The notes under the pieces: generated by a model
What the model was told of the DNA's origin: nothing
What the model saw: only the letters and a program-made list of their open reading frames with translations
Databases searched by the model: none
Program-made: the position numbers and the translations under genes
DNA from: Pseudomonas sp. UYIF39
Lineage (GTDB): Bacteria > Pseudomonadota > Gammaproteobacteria > Pseudomonadales > Pseudomonadaceae
Assembly: GCF_029963765.1 (NCBI RefSeq)
Contig: NZ_JALBYU010000006.1
Coordinates: 1 to 64,000, forward strand
DNA: 64,000 bases
Direction: 5' to 3'
Shown: positions 56,457 to 64,000 of the stretch, piece after piece
How positions within the stretch are numbered: position 1 is the first letter of the stretch
Layout: every line of letters starts with the position of its first letter

Positions 56457-58007
56457 ATGCACGTCAAACCCAAGGTGAGCCCGCGCCTGACATTACTCAC
56501 AGCCTCAGGCGTTTGCTCGCTGATCGTCCTCGACACCAACATCGTCGCCGTGACGCTGCCCACGATCGCCCGCGACCTGGGCGCTAACTTTGCCGACATC
56601 GAATGGGTAGTCAGTGCCTACATGCTGGCCTTCGCGGCCCTTTTGTTACCGGCTGGCAGCATCGCCGACCGCTTCGGCCGGCAGAAAACCCTGCTCTGCG
56701 GGCTGGCCGTTTTCATCCTCGCGTCCATCGGTTGCGGTGCCGCGCCCAACGCGCTGTTCCTCGACATCGCCCGGGCGATCAAGGGTGTCGGCGCGGCCTT
56801 GCTGCTGACCTCGGCCCTCGCCTCCATCGGCCACACCTTTCACGATGAAGTGGAACGAGCCAAGGCCTGGGCGTTCTGGGGCGCGTGCATGGGGGTGGCG
56901 ATGACTGCCGCGCCGACGGTCGGCGGGCTGATCACCGAGTACATGGGCTGGCGCTGGATTTTCTACCTTAACCTGCCCGTCGGACTGTTCCTGATGGTGA
57001 TGGTCTGGCGCGCCGTGCCGGAGTCCCGCGACACTCAGTCTGCACGCCTCGATCCCTGGGGCAGCCTGGCGTTCAGTGCGAGTTTGCTGTGCCTGATCTG
57101 GGGCCTGATCGAGGCGAACCGGATTGGCTGGAGCAACCCGCTGACCTACGCCCGGCTGATCGGCGGCGCCTTGTTGCTGGGGTCGTTCGTGGTGATTGAA
57201 CGGATGCAGCGGCGGCCGATGGTTGACCTGCAACTGTTCAAGCATCCGCGTTTCATCGGCGCGCTATTGGGCATGTTTGCCTACGCCGGTTGCGCCCAGG
57301 TGATGATGACCCTGCTGCCGTTCTACCTGCAAAACGGCCTGGGCTTCTCGGCCATCGCTTCAGGTCTGGGGATGTTGCCGTTTGCCATGACCATGCTGAT
57401 TTGCCCGCGCATCGGCGTGCGTCTGGCGAGTCGGTTTGCCCCCGCCACATTGATGGCCGCCGGTTTGACCCTGGTCGGCAGCGGCAATCTGCTCAGCGCC
57501 TGGGCGGTCAGCAGCGGCGGTTACCTGCCTTTCGCCCTGGCGATTGCCGTGACCGGCGCCGGTGCCGGGCTGCTCAACGGCGATACGCAAAAGAACATCA
57601 TGGCCTGCGTGCCACGGGAGCGCACTGGCATGGCTTCAGGCATGAGCACCACTATGCGCTTCAGCGCCATCGTGCTGGCCATCGGCGTGTTCGGCGCGTT
57701 GCTGTCCAGTCATACCGAACTGTTGTTGCGCACCAGCCTGTCGGACCAAGGCGCGCAATGGCTCGGTCAAACCCAAAGCATCGCCTCGCGGGTGGTGGCC
57801 GGTGACATGTCGGCGGCGATGAGCCTGTTGCCCGAAGCCGCTCGCCCGATGGTCGAACCGTTGGCCCGGCAAGCCTTCGTCGGTGGTTTCAGTCTGTTGC
57901 TGTGGGTCGCGGGGTTGTTGGCATTATTAGGTGCGCTGGTGGTAGGCACGCTGATGCGCAATCCGATCCCCGCCCCCTCGATTGCAGCCCTCGGCGCTAA
58001 GGCTTGA
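56457..58007 (+). CDS. MFS transporter, DHA2 (14-helix) family
   Basis: A 516-residue drug:H+ antiporter-2-type permease with about 14 helices. Motif A is GSIADRFGRQKTLL, motif C-like GVAMTAAPTVGGLITEYMGW, and the first helix carries LDTNIVAVTLPTIARDLGA. Such proteins export drugs or metabolites. The divergent LysR gene is the likely regulator. Confidence 0.9.
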   Translation: MHVKPKVSPRLTLLTASGVCSLIVLDTNIVAVTLPTIARDLGANFADIEWVVSAYMLAFAALLLPAGSIADRFGRQKTLLCGLAVFILASIGCGAAPNALFLDIARAIKGVGAALLLTSALASIGHTFHDEVERAKAWAFWGACMGVAMTAAPTVGGLITEYMGWRWIFYLNLPVGLFLMVMVWRAVPESRDTQSARLDPWGSLAFSASLLCLIWGLIEANRIGWSNPLTYARLIGGALLLGSFVVIERMQRRPMVDLQLFKHPRFIGALLGMFAYAGCAQVMMTLLPFYLQNGLGFSAIASGLGMLPFAMTMLICPRIGVRLASRFAPATLMAAGLTLVGSGNLLSAWAVSSGGYLPFALAIAVTGAGAGLLNGDTQKNIMACVPRERTGMASGMSTTMRFSAIVLAIGVFGALLSSHTELLLRTSLSDQGAQWLGQTQSIASRVVAGDMSAAMSLLPEAARPMVEPLARQAFVGGFSLLLWVAGLLALLGALVVGTLMRNPIPAPSIAALGAKA

Positions 58008-58421
58008 ACGACGCCAATACCCGCTGGGCATTCGCTTCGCAGCCCATGCCCTCGGGCCGCGACTGAATGTCAGAACAGTCATCCGCAACTGCCGCCGATT
58101 CACTGGAAACGCAAACCCCTGGCCGCACTGGCGAGTATGGCCGTCGTAAAGTTCCAGCTCAATTGCCTGAGCCGTGGGAGCAAGACTCGTCCCGATGTTT
58201 CGGCGTTATGGGCGTTGATTATCGACCGCGTGTACATCGCCCGGCGTACTCGTCAGTACCGGCAGGCGATGACACTGAAGTAATCCAATGTGGGCGCGAG
58301 CTTGCTCCGGGCGGCGTTCCGACGATAGCCCCCGACCAGTCAATATTGATGTCGGCTGACACACCGCTATCGCGAGCAAGCTCGCTCCCACAAAGGGGCG
58401 GCGTTTGCCCCGCAAGCGTGT
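58008..58421. other. Intergenic region with two REP elements
   Basis: No convincing gene. REP sequences are at 58288-58314 (GCGCGAGCTTGCTCC core, diverged) and 58368-58394 (ATCGCGAGCAAGCTCGCTCC), in opposite orientation. The open frame starting at 58067 runs through both and is not coding. Confidence 0.7.
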
Positions 58422-60068
58422 TTACCGACCGGAAAAACGCAATCTGGAGAGCTGACGCAAATCCCCGTCGAGGTAATAGTCATCGGTCCAGTTGTCATCC
58501 GCCGCCAACGGCTGGACCTGCTTGAGCGCGAGTTTCCTGGCGAAGTAGCGAAAGCGGTAATGCTCGTAGAACCGCAGCAGTTCCAGGCCATAACGGTCTG
58601 CCAGATCGGTATCACCGCGAATGATCAGGTAGTTTTCGTCATTGCCATTGCTGGCCGCGGCACTGAGGTTATGGCTGCCGCTGATGATCGTCGGCGCATC
58701 GCTGGTGAAGTCCGTCACCACGGCTTTGGTGTGCACCAGCAGGTTGCCCTTCTGGCCTTTCATGTTTTCTTTGAGCCAGCCTTCCAGCCCGGTGTTAAGC
58801 AGCGCGGTGGCGGCGAATTCGGCGGTGCGGTCGGCGTGGAAACCGGTGATGCGGCTGGCGGTGTTTTGCAGGCCGTAACGCAAAATGTCGTCGTGGGGCT
58901 GGCCGAGCAAACCTTTCAGGATATCGTCGGGCAAGGCGAACGCGGTGACGAACAGCACGTCCTTTTTCGCGGCGTTGATGATCTCGACAAACTCATCCAG
59001 ATCCCCTTCGCCCGAGCGCGGTGAGAACCCGGCGAACAACGGTTGCAGCGGATCCATCGGGTTGTTTTGCGTGAGCCAGTTTCGGGTGGCGCCGACATCC
59101 GCAGGGTTAGCCCAGACCTGCTCGAAGGTGTGCAGATAGCTGGCGCTGACGCGTGTGTCGTCCAGCATATGCACCACGTTGGCCTGTCGGTAAACGCCGT
59201 TGGGGGTGAAATTGGTGCTGCCGCAAAGCACTGCTTCGGGCTGACGCTGCCCCGCTGTGTCGAGCCGGCTCAGCACCATGAATTTGTTGTGGAAGATATT
59301 GTGCGTGACCCGCCCGCGCTTGTTCTCTGCCGGAATCTTTTCCAGGCTGGCCTCGTTCATGGTGGTGTCTTCATCGCCCGGCTGGGCGTGATACAGCACG
59401 CGAATGTTTACCCCTCGTTCGAACGCCGCATTCACGGCATCGACAATGGCCTGCAATTCATACTCGTAGATGGCAATGTCCAGCGCCCACTGGTCATCCA
59501 CCGCACGCTCGATAAACCCCAGCAAACGCCCGAGCAAACCGTTTTCCAGCCATTGCCGTGGGACATCCGGCCAAGCTTCGATGGGCAGGTTCTTGTTGGC
59601 GCTGATCAGCGCGTCAAGTTCGGGAAACTTGCGCTGGAACGCCTGGCTGGCGGCCACTGCGCGATTGAAGATCACGCTTTGGTTATTCGGCTGACCATTG
59701 TCGGAGGTGACCGTCACTTCAAGGAATTCACCCAGTTGCGGCGCATCAACGCTGCCGTAGGCCAAGTGGATTCGGTAATGGATCGTCATCCCCGGATTGA
59801 CCGCGTAATCGGCCCAGCGAAATTTCTGCAACGGCGCGATATCGCTGGGGGTGGCGTGAAACTGGGGGAAGGTATGCACCTTGCCGGGGAAGGTCAGGCT
59901 GTTGAACAGGAACAGCCAGGGCTTGGGGCCTTGCTGTTTTTCGATGGCGAAACCCAACAGGCCTTTGCGGCGGGGTTCGGCCAGGTCCATGGCCAACAGC
60001 ACGCCATTGGTGCCCGCGTAGGCCTTGACGCGGAAATCGTCCTGATTATTGACGGCTAGAACGCGCAT
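58422..60068 (-). CDS. Phospholipase D-family protein
   Basis: A 548-residue protein with two HxK (PLD) motifs: FHNKFMVLSR followed by CGSTNFTPNG (about residues 260-295), and LVHTKAVVTDF followed by ISGSHNLSAAASNGNDEN (about 447-480). Two catalytic halves make a complete active site for phosphodiester hydrolysis or transfer. The N-terminal 170 residues form a separate domain. No signal peptide is evident. Substrate (lipid or nucleic acid) unknown; stand-alone PLD proteins include effectors, but no secretion gene adjoins it. Confidence 0.82.
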   Translation of the reverse strand: MRVLAVNNQDDFRVKAYAGTNGVLLAMDLAEPRRKGLLGFAIEKQQGPKPWLFLFNSLTFPGKVHTFPQFHATPSDIAPLQKFRWADYAVNPGMTIHYRIHLAYGSVDAPQLGEFLEVTVTSDNGQPNNQSVIFNRAVAASQAFQRKFPELDALISANKNLPIEAWPDVPRQWLENGLLGRLLGFIERAVDDQWALDIAIYEYELQAIVDAVNAAFERGVNIRVLYHAQPGDEDTTMNEASLEKIPAENKRGRVTHNIFHNKFMVLSRLDTAGQRQPEAVLCGSTNFTPNGVYRQANVVHMLDDTRVSASYLHTFEQVWANPADVGATRNWLTQNNPMDPLQPLFAGFSPRSGEGDLDEFVEIINAAKKDVLFVTAFALPDDILKGLLGQPHDDILRYGLQNTASRITGFHADRTAEFAATALLNTGLEGWLKENMKGQKGNLLVHTKAVVTDFTSDAPTIISGSHNLSAAASNGNDENYLIIRGDTDLADRYGLELLRFYEHYRFRYFARKLALKQVQPLAADDNWTDDYYLDGDLRQLSRLRFSGR

Positions 60069-60093
60069 GACTCACTCCTGTGATCTTTTCGGC

Positions 60094-60759
60094 TCACTCC
60101 ATATCATCGATATGTCGATATTCGGCCTGCAACTCGGTAGCCATTACCTTAGCCCGCCCAAGCCGAATCGGCCCCCGTTCGATGTCGATCAGCAGCCCCG
60201 GACAATCAAGCGCCGGCAACATCGACCAGTCCTTCAACCGTCCATCGGTGACCAGCAACAAGCGCTGCTGTTCCGCCGGAAAACGCTTCTGCCGAGCCGC
60301 CAGCCAGCGCCCTGCCTCACCCAGCGCCGCCAGCAATGGCGTACCACCGCCGGCTCCCAGCCCATCAAGCCAGTTGCGCAAACCCGCGGAGGCTTTCAAC
60401 CCTTGCACGTGCCACTTCGGCACATGACCACTGGCAGTCAGCAATGCCAGGCGCGCACGCTGGCGATAGGCATCGTCGAACAGTTGCGCCAGCAAGCCCT
60501 TGGCATCGCTCAACGCCTGTTGGCGACGAGTCGAGGCCGAGGCGTCGACGATCACCAGCCACAGTTCGTGGGGTGAACGGGTGCGCAGGTGAAACAAGAC
60601 ATCGGCGCGTTGACGCGGGCGGCCGTTCAGCAAGGTGCCCGGCCAGTTGATCGAGCCGCTGCGCGCCGCGTGACGTTTACCCTGCTTGCCATTGTCCAGC
60701 CGCCCGGCACGGGGTCTGGCATTCGCCCCCGCGTCAGATCGAGGGCGAATGCCTAGGGC
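60094..60759 (-). CDS. VWA (ChlD-like) half of chelatase, reached by -1 frameshift
   Basis: A frame of 221 codons in phase -1 relative to the upstream ATPase. It opens at the slippery site with ALGIRPRSDAGANA, a basic linker, then a von Willebrand A domain: LWLVIVDASASTRR (MIDAS DxSxS), GGGTPLLAALGEAG and LLLVTDGRLKDWSM. There is no ATG, and a stop codon lies just upstream in this frame; a TTG at 60633 would leave a VWA-only protein but has no good ribosome binding site. The best reading is a roughly 550-residue AAA-VWA fusion made by frameshifting, functioning with CobN in cobalt insertion. Confidence 0.75.
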   Translation of the reverse strand, partial: ALGIRPRSDAGANARPRAGRLDNGKQGKRHAARSGSINWPGTLLNGRPRQRADVLFHLRTRSPHELWLVIVDASASTRRQQALSDAKGLLAQLFDDAYRQRARLALLTASGHVPKWHVQGLKASAGLRNWLDGLGAGGGTPLLAALGEAGRWLAARQKRFPAEQQRLLLVTDGRLKDWSMLPALDCPGLLIDIERGPIRLGRAKVMATELQAEYRHIDDME

Positions 60760-60765
60760 TTTTTT
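60718..60765 (-). promoter_or_regulatory. Programmed -1 ribosomal frameshift signal
   Basis: On the minus strand codons read CCA AAA AAG CCC TAG, so the heptamer A AAA AAG (60765-60759) is in the correct phase for tandem -1 slippage. After a five-base spacer, GGCATTCGCCC (60753-60743) pairs perfectly with GGGCGAATGCC (60728-60718) around a 14-base loop. Slippage enters the VWA frame directly and skips the TAG two codons later. Confidence 0.8.
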
Positions 60766-61751
60766 GGCCAGCTCGGCACGTCACGGCGTGCTCCGACCGG
60801 TAACGCCTGGGCGGGCATTTCCCCCCATTGGCCCTGGCCTTCGCTCGGGTTGGATTGTTGGGTAGAAGGTGGCTGACTTTGTTGCGGCGCCGGTGGCGAT
60901 GGCTCGCGGCGGCGATGGCGCAAGGCAAACTCGGCGACCGCGTCGATGTCTTCCTCGGCGATGGCGCTCGCCCCGCGCCATGCTGCGTGGGCACGCGCCG
61001 CGCGCAACCAGACCAGGTCGGCCCGCAAGCCGTCGACACCGGCGGCAAAGCAGCGCTCGGTAATCTGCGCCAGCGCATGATCGTCGAGCGGGATGCTTGC
61101 CAGCACGCTGCGCGCTTTCTGGCAACGTTCGCGCAGCGACTGTTGTTGGCTTTCCCATTCGGCGCAGAAGCGCTGGGGATCGCTGTCGAAATCCAGCCGT
61201 CGCCGGATGATCTGACCGCGCTCGGTCGGCGCTGTGTGGCCACTGAGGGCGACGTTCAAGCCAAAGCGGTCGAGCAGTTGCGGACGCAGTTCACCCTCTT
61301 CCGGGTTCATGGTGCCGATCAGCACGAACTTCGCCGAATGCCGATGGGAAATGCCGTCGCGCTCGATCAGGTTGGTGCCACTGGCGGCCACATCCAGCAG
61401 CAGGTCCACCAGGTGATCGGGCAATAAATTGACCTCATCAACGTAGAGCACGCCGCCGTCAGCCTTGGCCAGTACACCGGGGGAAAACTGCGCGCGACCC
61501 TCGCTCAAGGCTGCGTCCAGGTCGAGGGTGCCCACCAGCCGTTCTTCGGTGGCGCCGAGCGGCAACGTTACGAACTGGCCGCTGGCGAGCAGATCGGCCA
61601 AGCCACGAGCCAGGGTCGATTTGGCCATCCCGCGGGGGCCTTCGATGAGTACGCCGCCGATTTTCGGGTCGATGGCGGTCAAGTACAGGGCGAGTTTCAG
61701 ATCGTCGGCGCCGACCACGGCGGAGAGAGGGAAATGCGGGGTGTCGGTCAT
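60753..61751 (-). CDS. Cobalto/magnesium-chelatase-type AAA+ ATPase (ChlI-like)
   Basis: A 332-residue AAA+ protein of the ChlI/BchI group. Walker A variant GPRGMAKS, Walker B GGVLYVDEVNLLPDH, sensor segment LIGTMNPEEGELRPQLLDRFGL. A Pro/Gln/Ser-rich linker (about 280-320) precedes the end, as in AAA-VWA fusion subunits before the VWA domain. Translation either stops at TAG (60753) or slips -1 into the VWA frame. It follows cobN by 64 bases with the ATG at 61751; a longer frame from 61823 would overlap cobN. It probably powers CobN-dependent cobalt insertion into the corrin. Confidence 0.88.
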   Translation of the reverse strand: MTDTPHFPLSAVVGADDLKLALYLTAIDPKIGGVLIEGPRGMAKSTLARGLADLLASGQFVTLPLGATEERLVGTLDLDAALSEGRAQFSPGVLAKADGGVLYVDEVNLLPDHLVDLLLDVAASGTNLIERDGISHRHSAKFVLIGTMNPEEGELRPQLLDRFGLNVALSGHTAPTERGQIIRRRLDFDSDPQRFCAEWESQQQSLRERCQKARSVLASIPLDDHALAQITERCFAAGVDGLRADLVWLRAARAHAAWRGASAIAEEDIDAVAEFALRHRRREPSPPAPQQSQPPSTQQSNPSEGQGQWGEMPAQALPVGARRDVPSWPKKP

Positions 61752-61815
61752 CTTTAATACTCGGTCATGGTCGGTAGCAGGCACACCTTGTACCTGTGGG
61801 AGCGGTGCCGCAGAG

Positions 61816-64000
61816 TCAGCCATCTTCTTCTATATCCAGCAACAAATTCTCCAGCGCCTCGCGATACTCGCCCGGCTCCTTCCACATTCCTCGCTGCTGC
61901 GCCTCCAGCATCCGCTCGGTCATGTCGCGCAATGCATGCGGATTATGTTCGCGAACAAAATCCCGGGTTGCCGGATCCAGCAAATACGCATCCGCCAGCA
62001 ACGCATACTGGTGATCGTCGATCAGCTGCGTTGTAGCGTCGAAGGCAAACAAGTTATCGACCGTCGCCGCCAGTTCAAACGCGCCTTTATAACCGTGGCG
62101 CTTCACGCCGTCGATCCACTTCGGATTGGCTGCCCGCGAGCGAATCACCCGGTTCAGCTCTTCCTTCAACGTGCGGATCTTCGGCAGATCCGGCTGACTG
62201 TGATCGCCATGGTAACTGGCCGCGGCTTCACCGCTGAGGCTTTCCACCGCCGCGAGCATGCCGCCCTGGAACTGGTAATAGTCGTTGGAATCGAGCAAGT
62301 CGTGCTCACGATTGTCCTGGTTTTGCAGCACAGCCTGAACCTGGCTCAGGCGCTGGGCGAACTGCGCTCGCGCTGCGGTGCCTTCGTCAGAACCGCCGTA
62401 AGCGTAGCCGCCCCAGTTCAGATAAACCTCGGCTAGGTCGTCGCGGCTTTGCCACAGACGACCATCGATGGCGCCCTGCACGCCCGCGCCGTAAGCACCG
62501 GGTTTGGCGCCAAAGATGCGCCAACCGGCCTGACGCCTGGCTGCGTCTTCATCCAGCCCCGATTGCATCAATGCTTCGCGCTCGGCACGCACCTTGGCGG
62601 CCAAGGGGTTGAGGTCGTCCGGCTCGTCGAGGGCGGCGACCGCTTGCACGGCAGCGTCGAACAGGCGGATCAGGTTGGCAAAGGCATCGCGGAAGAATCC
62701 AGAGACGCGCAACGTCACGTCCACGCGCGGACGGTCCAGCAGACTCAGCGGCAGAATCTCGAAGTCGTCGACCCGCTGACTGCCCGTGGCCCAAACCGGG
62801 CGCACGCCCATCAGCGCCATGGCCTGGGCGATGTCGTCGCCACCGGTGCGCATGGTCGCGGTGCCCCACACCGACAGGCCGAGCTGACGCAGGTGATCGC
62901 CGTGGTCTTGCAGGTGTCGTTCAAGAATCAGGGTGGCCGACTGGAAACCGATACGCCACGCGGTGGTGGTCGGCAGGTTACGCACGTCCACCGAGTAGAA
63001 ATTGCGACCGGTCGGCAGCACGTCGAGCCGACCGCGACTCGGTGCACCGCTGGGGCCGGCCGGCACGAAGCGACCACTTAGGGCGTCAAGCAGACCGCGC
63101 ATTTCCGCCGGGCCGCAGGCGTCCAGCCGTGGCGCGACGACTTCGCGCAGGCTGTCGATGATGGCTTTCACCTCTGACCAGCCTGGCGCGTTCAGTTGCT
63201 CAACCTCGGTGATCAAGGCTTGCTCTATCAGTTGAGCTGCAAACAGTTCCAGACGTTCGCGGGTGTCACCTGCTGTGCGCCAGACTTCATCGGTGAGGGA
63301 TTGCAGTTCGATCGGACGCGGCCCGACCCAAGGGTCGGCGAGCGCACAATCCAGCGGATCGAAGCCCAACGTGAACGCCTTGGCCAAGGCCCGCAGCAGA
63401 CTCGATTGGGCACCGCGCCCATCGCCACGCGGAATACGCAACAACGCCAGCAAGGTGTCGATGCGCAAACGCCCGGTCGGTGATTCGCCAAAGATGTGCA
63501 AGCCGTCGCGGATCTGTGACTCTTTCAAGTCGCACAAGTACGTGTCCAGACGTGGCAACCAGATCGCCGCATCGGCATCACTGTCGAGTTTTTCGTCCAG
63601 TTGCAGTTCGCGGTCGATGTGCGTCTCGCGCACCAGTTGCAGGATGTCGCGCTGCAATTCCCGGGCTCGGCGCGGATCTAGCAATTGCGCTTCGTAATAC
63701 TCGTCGGCGAGCAATTCGAGGTTGCGCAACGGGCCGTACGTTTCAGCGCGGGTCAGCGGCGGCATCAGGTGATCGATGATCACCGCCTGCGTACGGCGCT
63801 TGGCCTGGGCGCCCTCGCCCGGATCGTTGACGATAAACGGATAGATGTTCGGCAACGGCCCGAGCAGCGCATCCGGCCAGCAATGCTCCGACAGCCCGAC
63901 GCCTTTGCCCGGCAACCATTCGAGGTTGCCGTGCTTGCCAACGTGGATCACACCGTGGGCGCCGTAGGTGTTGCGCAACCAGAAATAGAACGCCAGATAG
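61816..64000 (-). CDS. cobN: Cobaltochelatase subunit CobN (partial)
   Basis: The C-terminal 727 residues of the large ATP-dependent cobaltochelatase subunit that inserts cobalt into hydrogenobyrinic acid a,c-diamide in aerobic cobalamin synthesis. The frame runs off the right edge (first codons read LAFYFWLRNTYGAHG). Diagnostic blocks: HVGKHGNLEWLPGKGVGLSE, GPLPNIYPFIVNDPGEGAQA, RRTQAVIIDHLMPPLTRAE, SGFFRDAFANLIRLFD and the terminal QLIDDHQYALLADAYL. The full protein is about 1250 residues. The chelatase ATPase gene follows in the same direction. Confidence 0.95.
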   Translation of the reverse strand, partial: YLAFYFWLRNTYGAHGVIHVGKHGNLEWLPGKGVGLSEHCWPDALLGPLPNIYPFIVNDPGEGAQAKRRTQAVIIDHLMPPLTRAETYGPLRNLELLADEYYEAQLLDPRRARELQRDILQLVRETHIDRELQLDEKLDSDADAAIWLPRLDTYLCDLKESQIRDGLHIFGESPTGRLRIDTLLALLRIPRGDGRGAQSSLLRALAKAFTLGFDPLDCALADPWVGPRPIELQSLTDEVWRTAGDTRERLELFAAQLIEQALITEVEQLNAPGWSEVKAIIDSLREVVAPRLDACGPAEMRGLLDALSGRFVPAGPSGAPSRGRLDVLPTGRNFYSVDVRNLPTTTAWRIGFQSATLILERHLQDHGDHLRQLGLSVWGTATMRTGGDDIAQAMALMGVRPVWATGSQRVDDFEILPLSLLDRPRVDVTLRVSGFFRDAFANLIRLFDAAVQAVAALDEPDDLNPLAAKVRAEREALMQSGLDEDAARRQAGWRIFGAKPGAYGAGVQGAIDGRLWQSRDDLAEVYLNWGGYAYGGSDEGTAARAQFAQRLSQVQAVLQNQDNREHDLLDSNDYYQFQGGMLAAVESLSGEAAASYHGDHSQPDLPKIRTLKEELNRVIRSRAANPKWIDGVKRHGYKGAFELAATVDNLFAFDATTQLIDDHQYALLADAYLLDPATRDFVREHNPHALRDMTERMLEAQQRGMWKEPGEYREALENLLLDIEEDG

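Noticed and set aside
60094..60633. VWA protein translated independently from TTG at 60633
   Set aside because: No good ribosome binding site, and in-frame codons with a plausible linker continue upstream exactly to the slippery heptamer. Frameshift expression explains it better.

Overview
The window is Pseudomonas chromosome, most likely from the P. fluorescens group. The support is the gacA-uvrC-pgsA-tRNA-Gly block with a TTG-started gacA, a D-galactose dehydrogenase very close to the P. fluorescens enzyme I remember, a lipase close to the P. fragi type, high-GC coding regions and many REP pairs built around GCGAGC..GCTCGC.

Bases 1-19.4 kb are a decayed accessory stretch ending at a tRNA-Gly(GCC) gene on the minus strand. 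It holds two broken IS66 transposases, a TetR-DMT transporter pair between two repeated IS66-end-like segments, a LysR/permease pair fused by one deletion, a truncated phosphonate-type iron alcohol dehydrogenase, a bestrophin pseudogene, a frameshifted folD and an integrase stub beside the tRNA. Intact genes among them include a periplasmic HAD phosphatase, two cyclic-di-GMP proteins, a LysR/RidA/flavoprotein group and gal.

Bases 19.4-38.9 kb are mostly conserved: pgsA, uvrC, gacA, a GNAT/nitrilase pair, then a DAHP synthase preceded by two short aromatic-rich leader peptides and an intrinsic terminator (a probable attenuator). A lipase, a parvulin and a yejABEF-type peptide ABC transporter follow. 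A sigma-54 activator overlaps yejF and probably drives the next genes (GntP permease, 3-hydroxybutyrate dehydrogenase, acetoacetyl-CoA synthetase) from a recognisable -24/-12 promoter. Together these would take up 3-hydroxybutyrate and convert it to acetoacetyl-CoA.

Bases 38.9-58 kb contain a 1284-residue AT-richer toxin-like gene with a C-terminal HExxH motif, a PilT/PilU paralogue, a hybrid histidine kinase, a second parvulin, and a minus-strand cluster (polar amino-acid-type ABC transporter, RidA, IclR regulator, PLP-type deaminase, KDG kinase) that fits catabolism of an amino sugar acid such as D-glucosaminate. Next come a small jelly-roll-like protein downstream of a perfect lux-box-like palindrome, a thioredoxin-like protein and a LysR/MFS pair.

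Bases 58.4-64 kb carry a phospholipase-D-family protein and the cobaltochelatase genes. The AAA+ (ChlI-like) and VWA (ChlD-like) halves lie in different frames joined by an in-frame A AAA AAG slippery heptamer plus a perfect 11-bp stem, a strong case for programmed -1 frameshifting. cobN runs off the right edge. All family calls are from reading the sequence; no database search was run.
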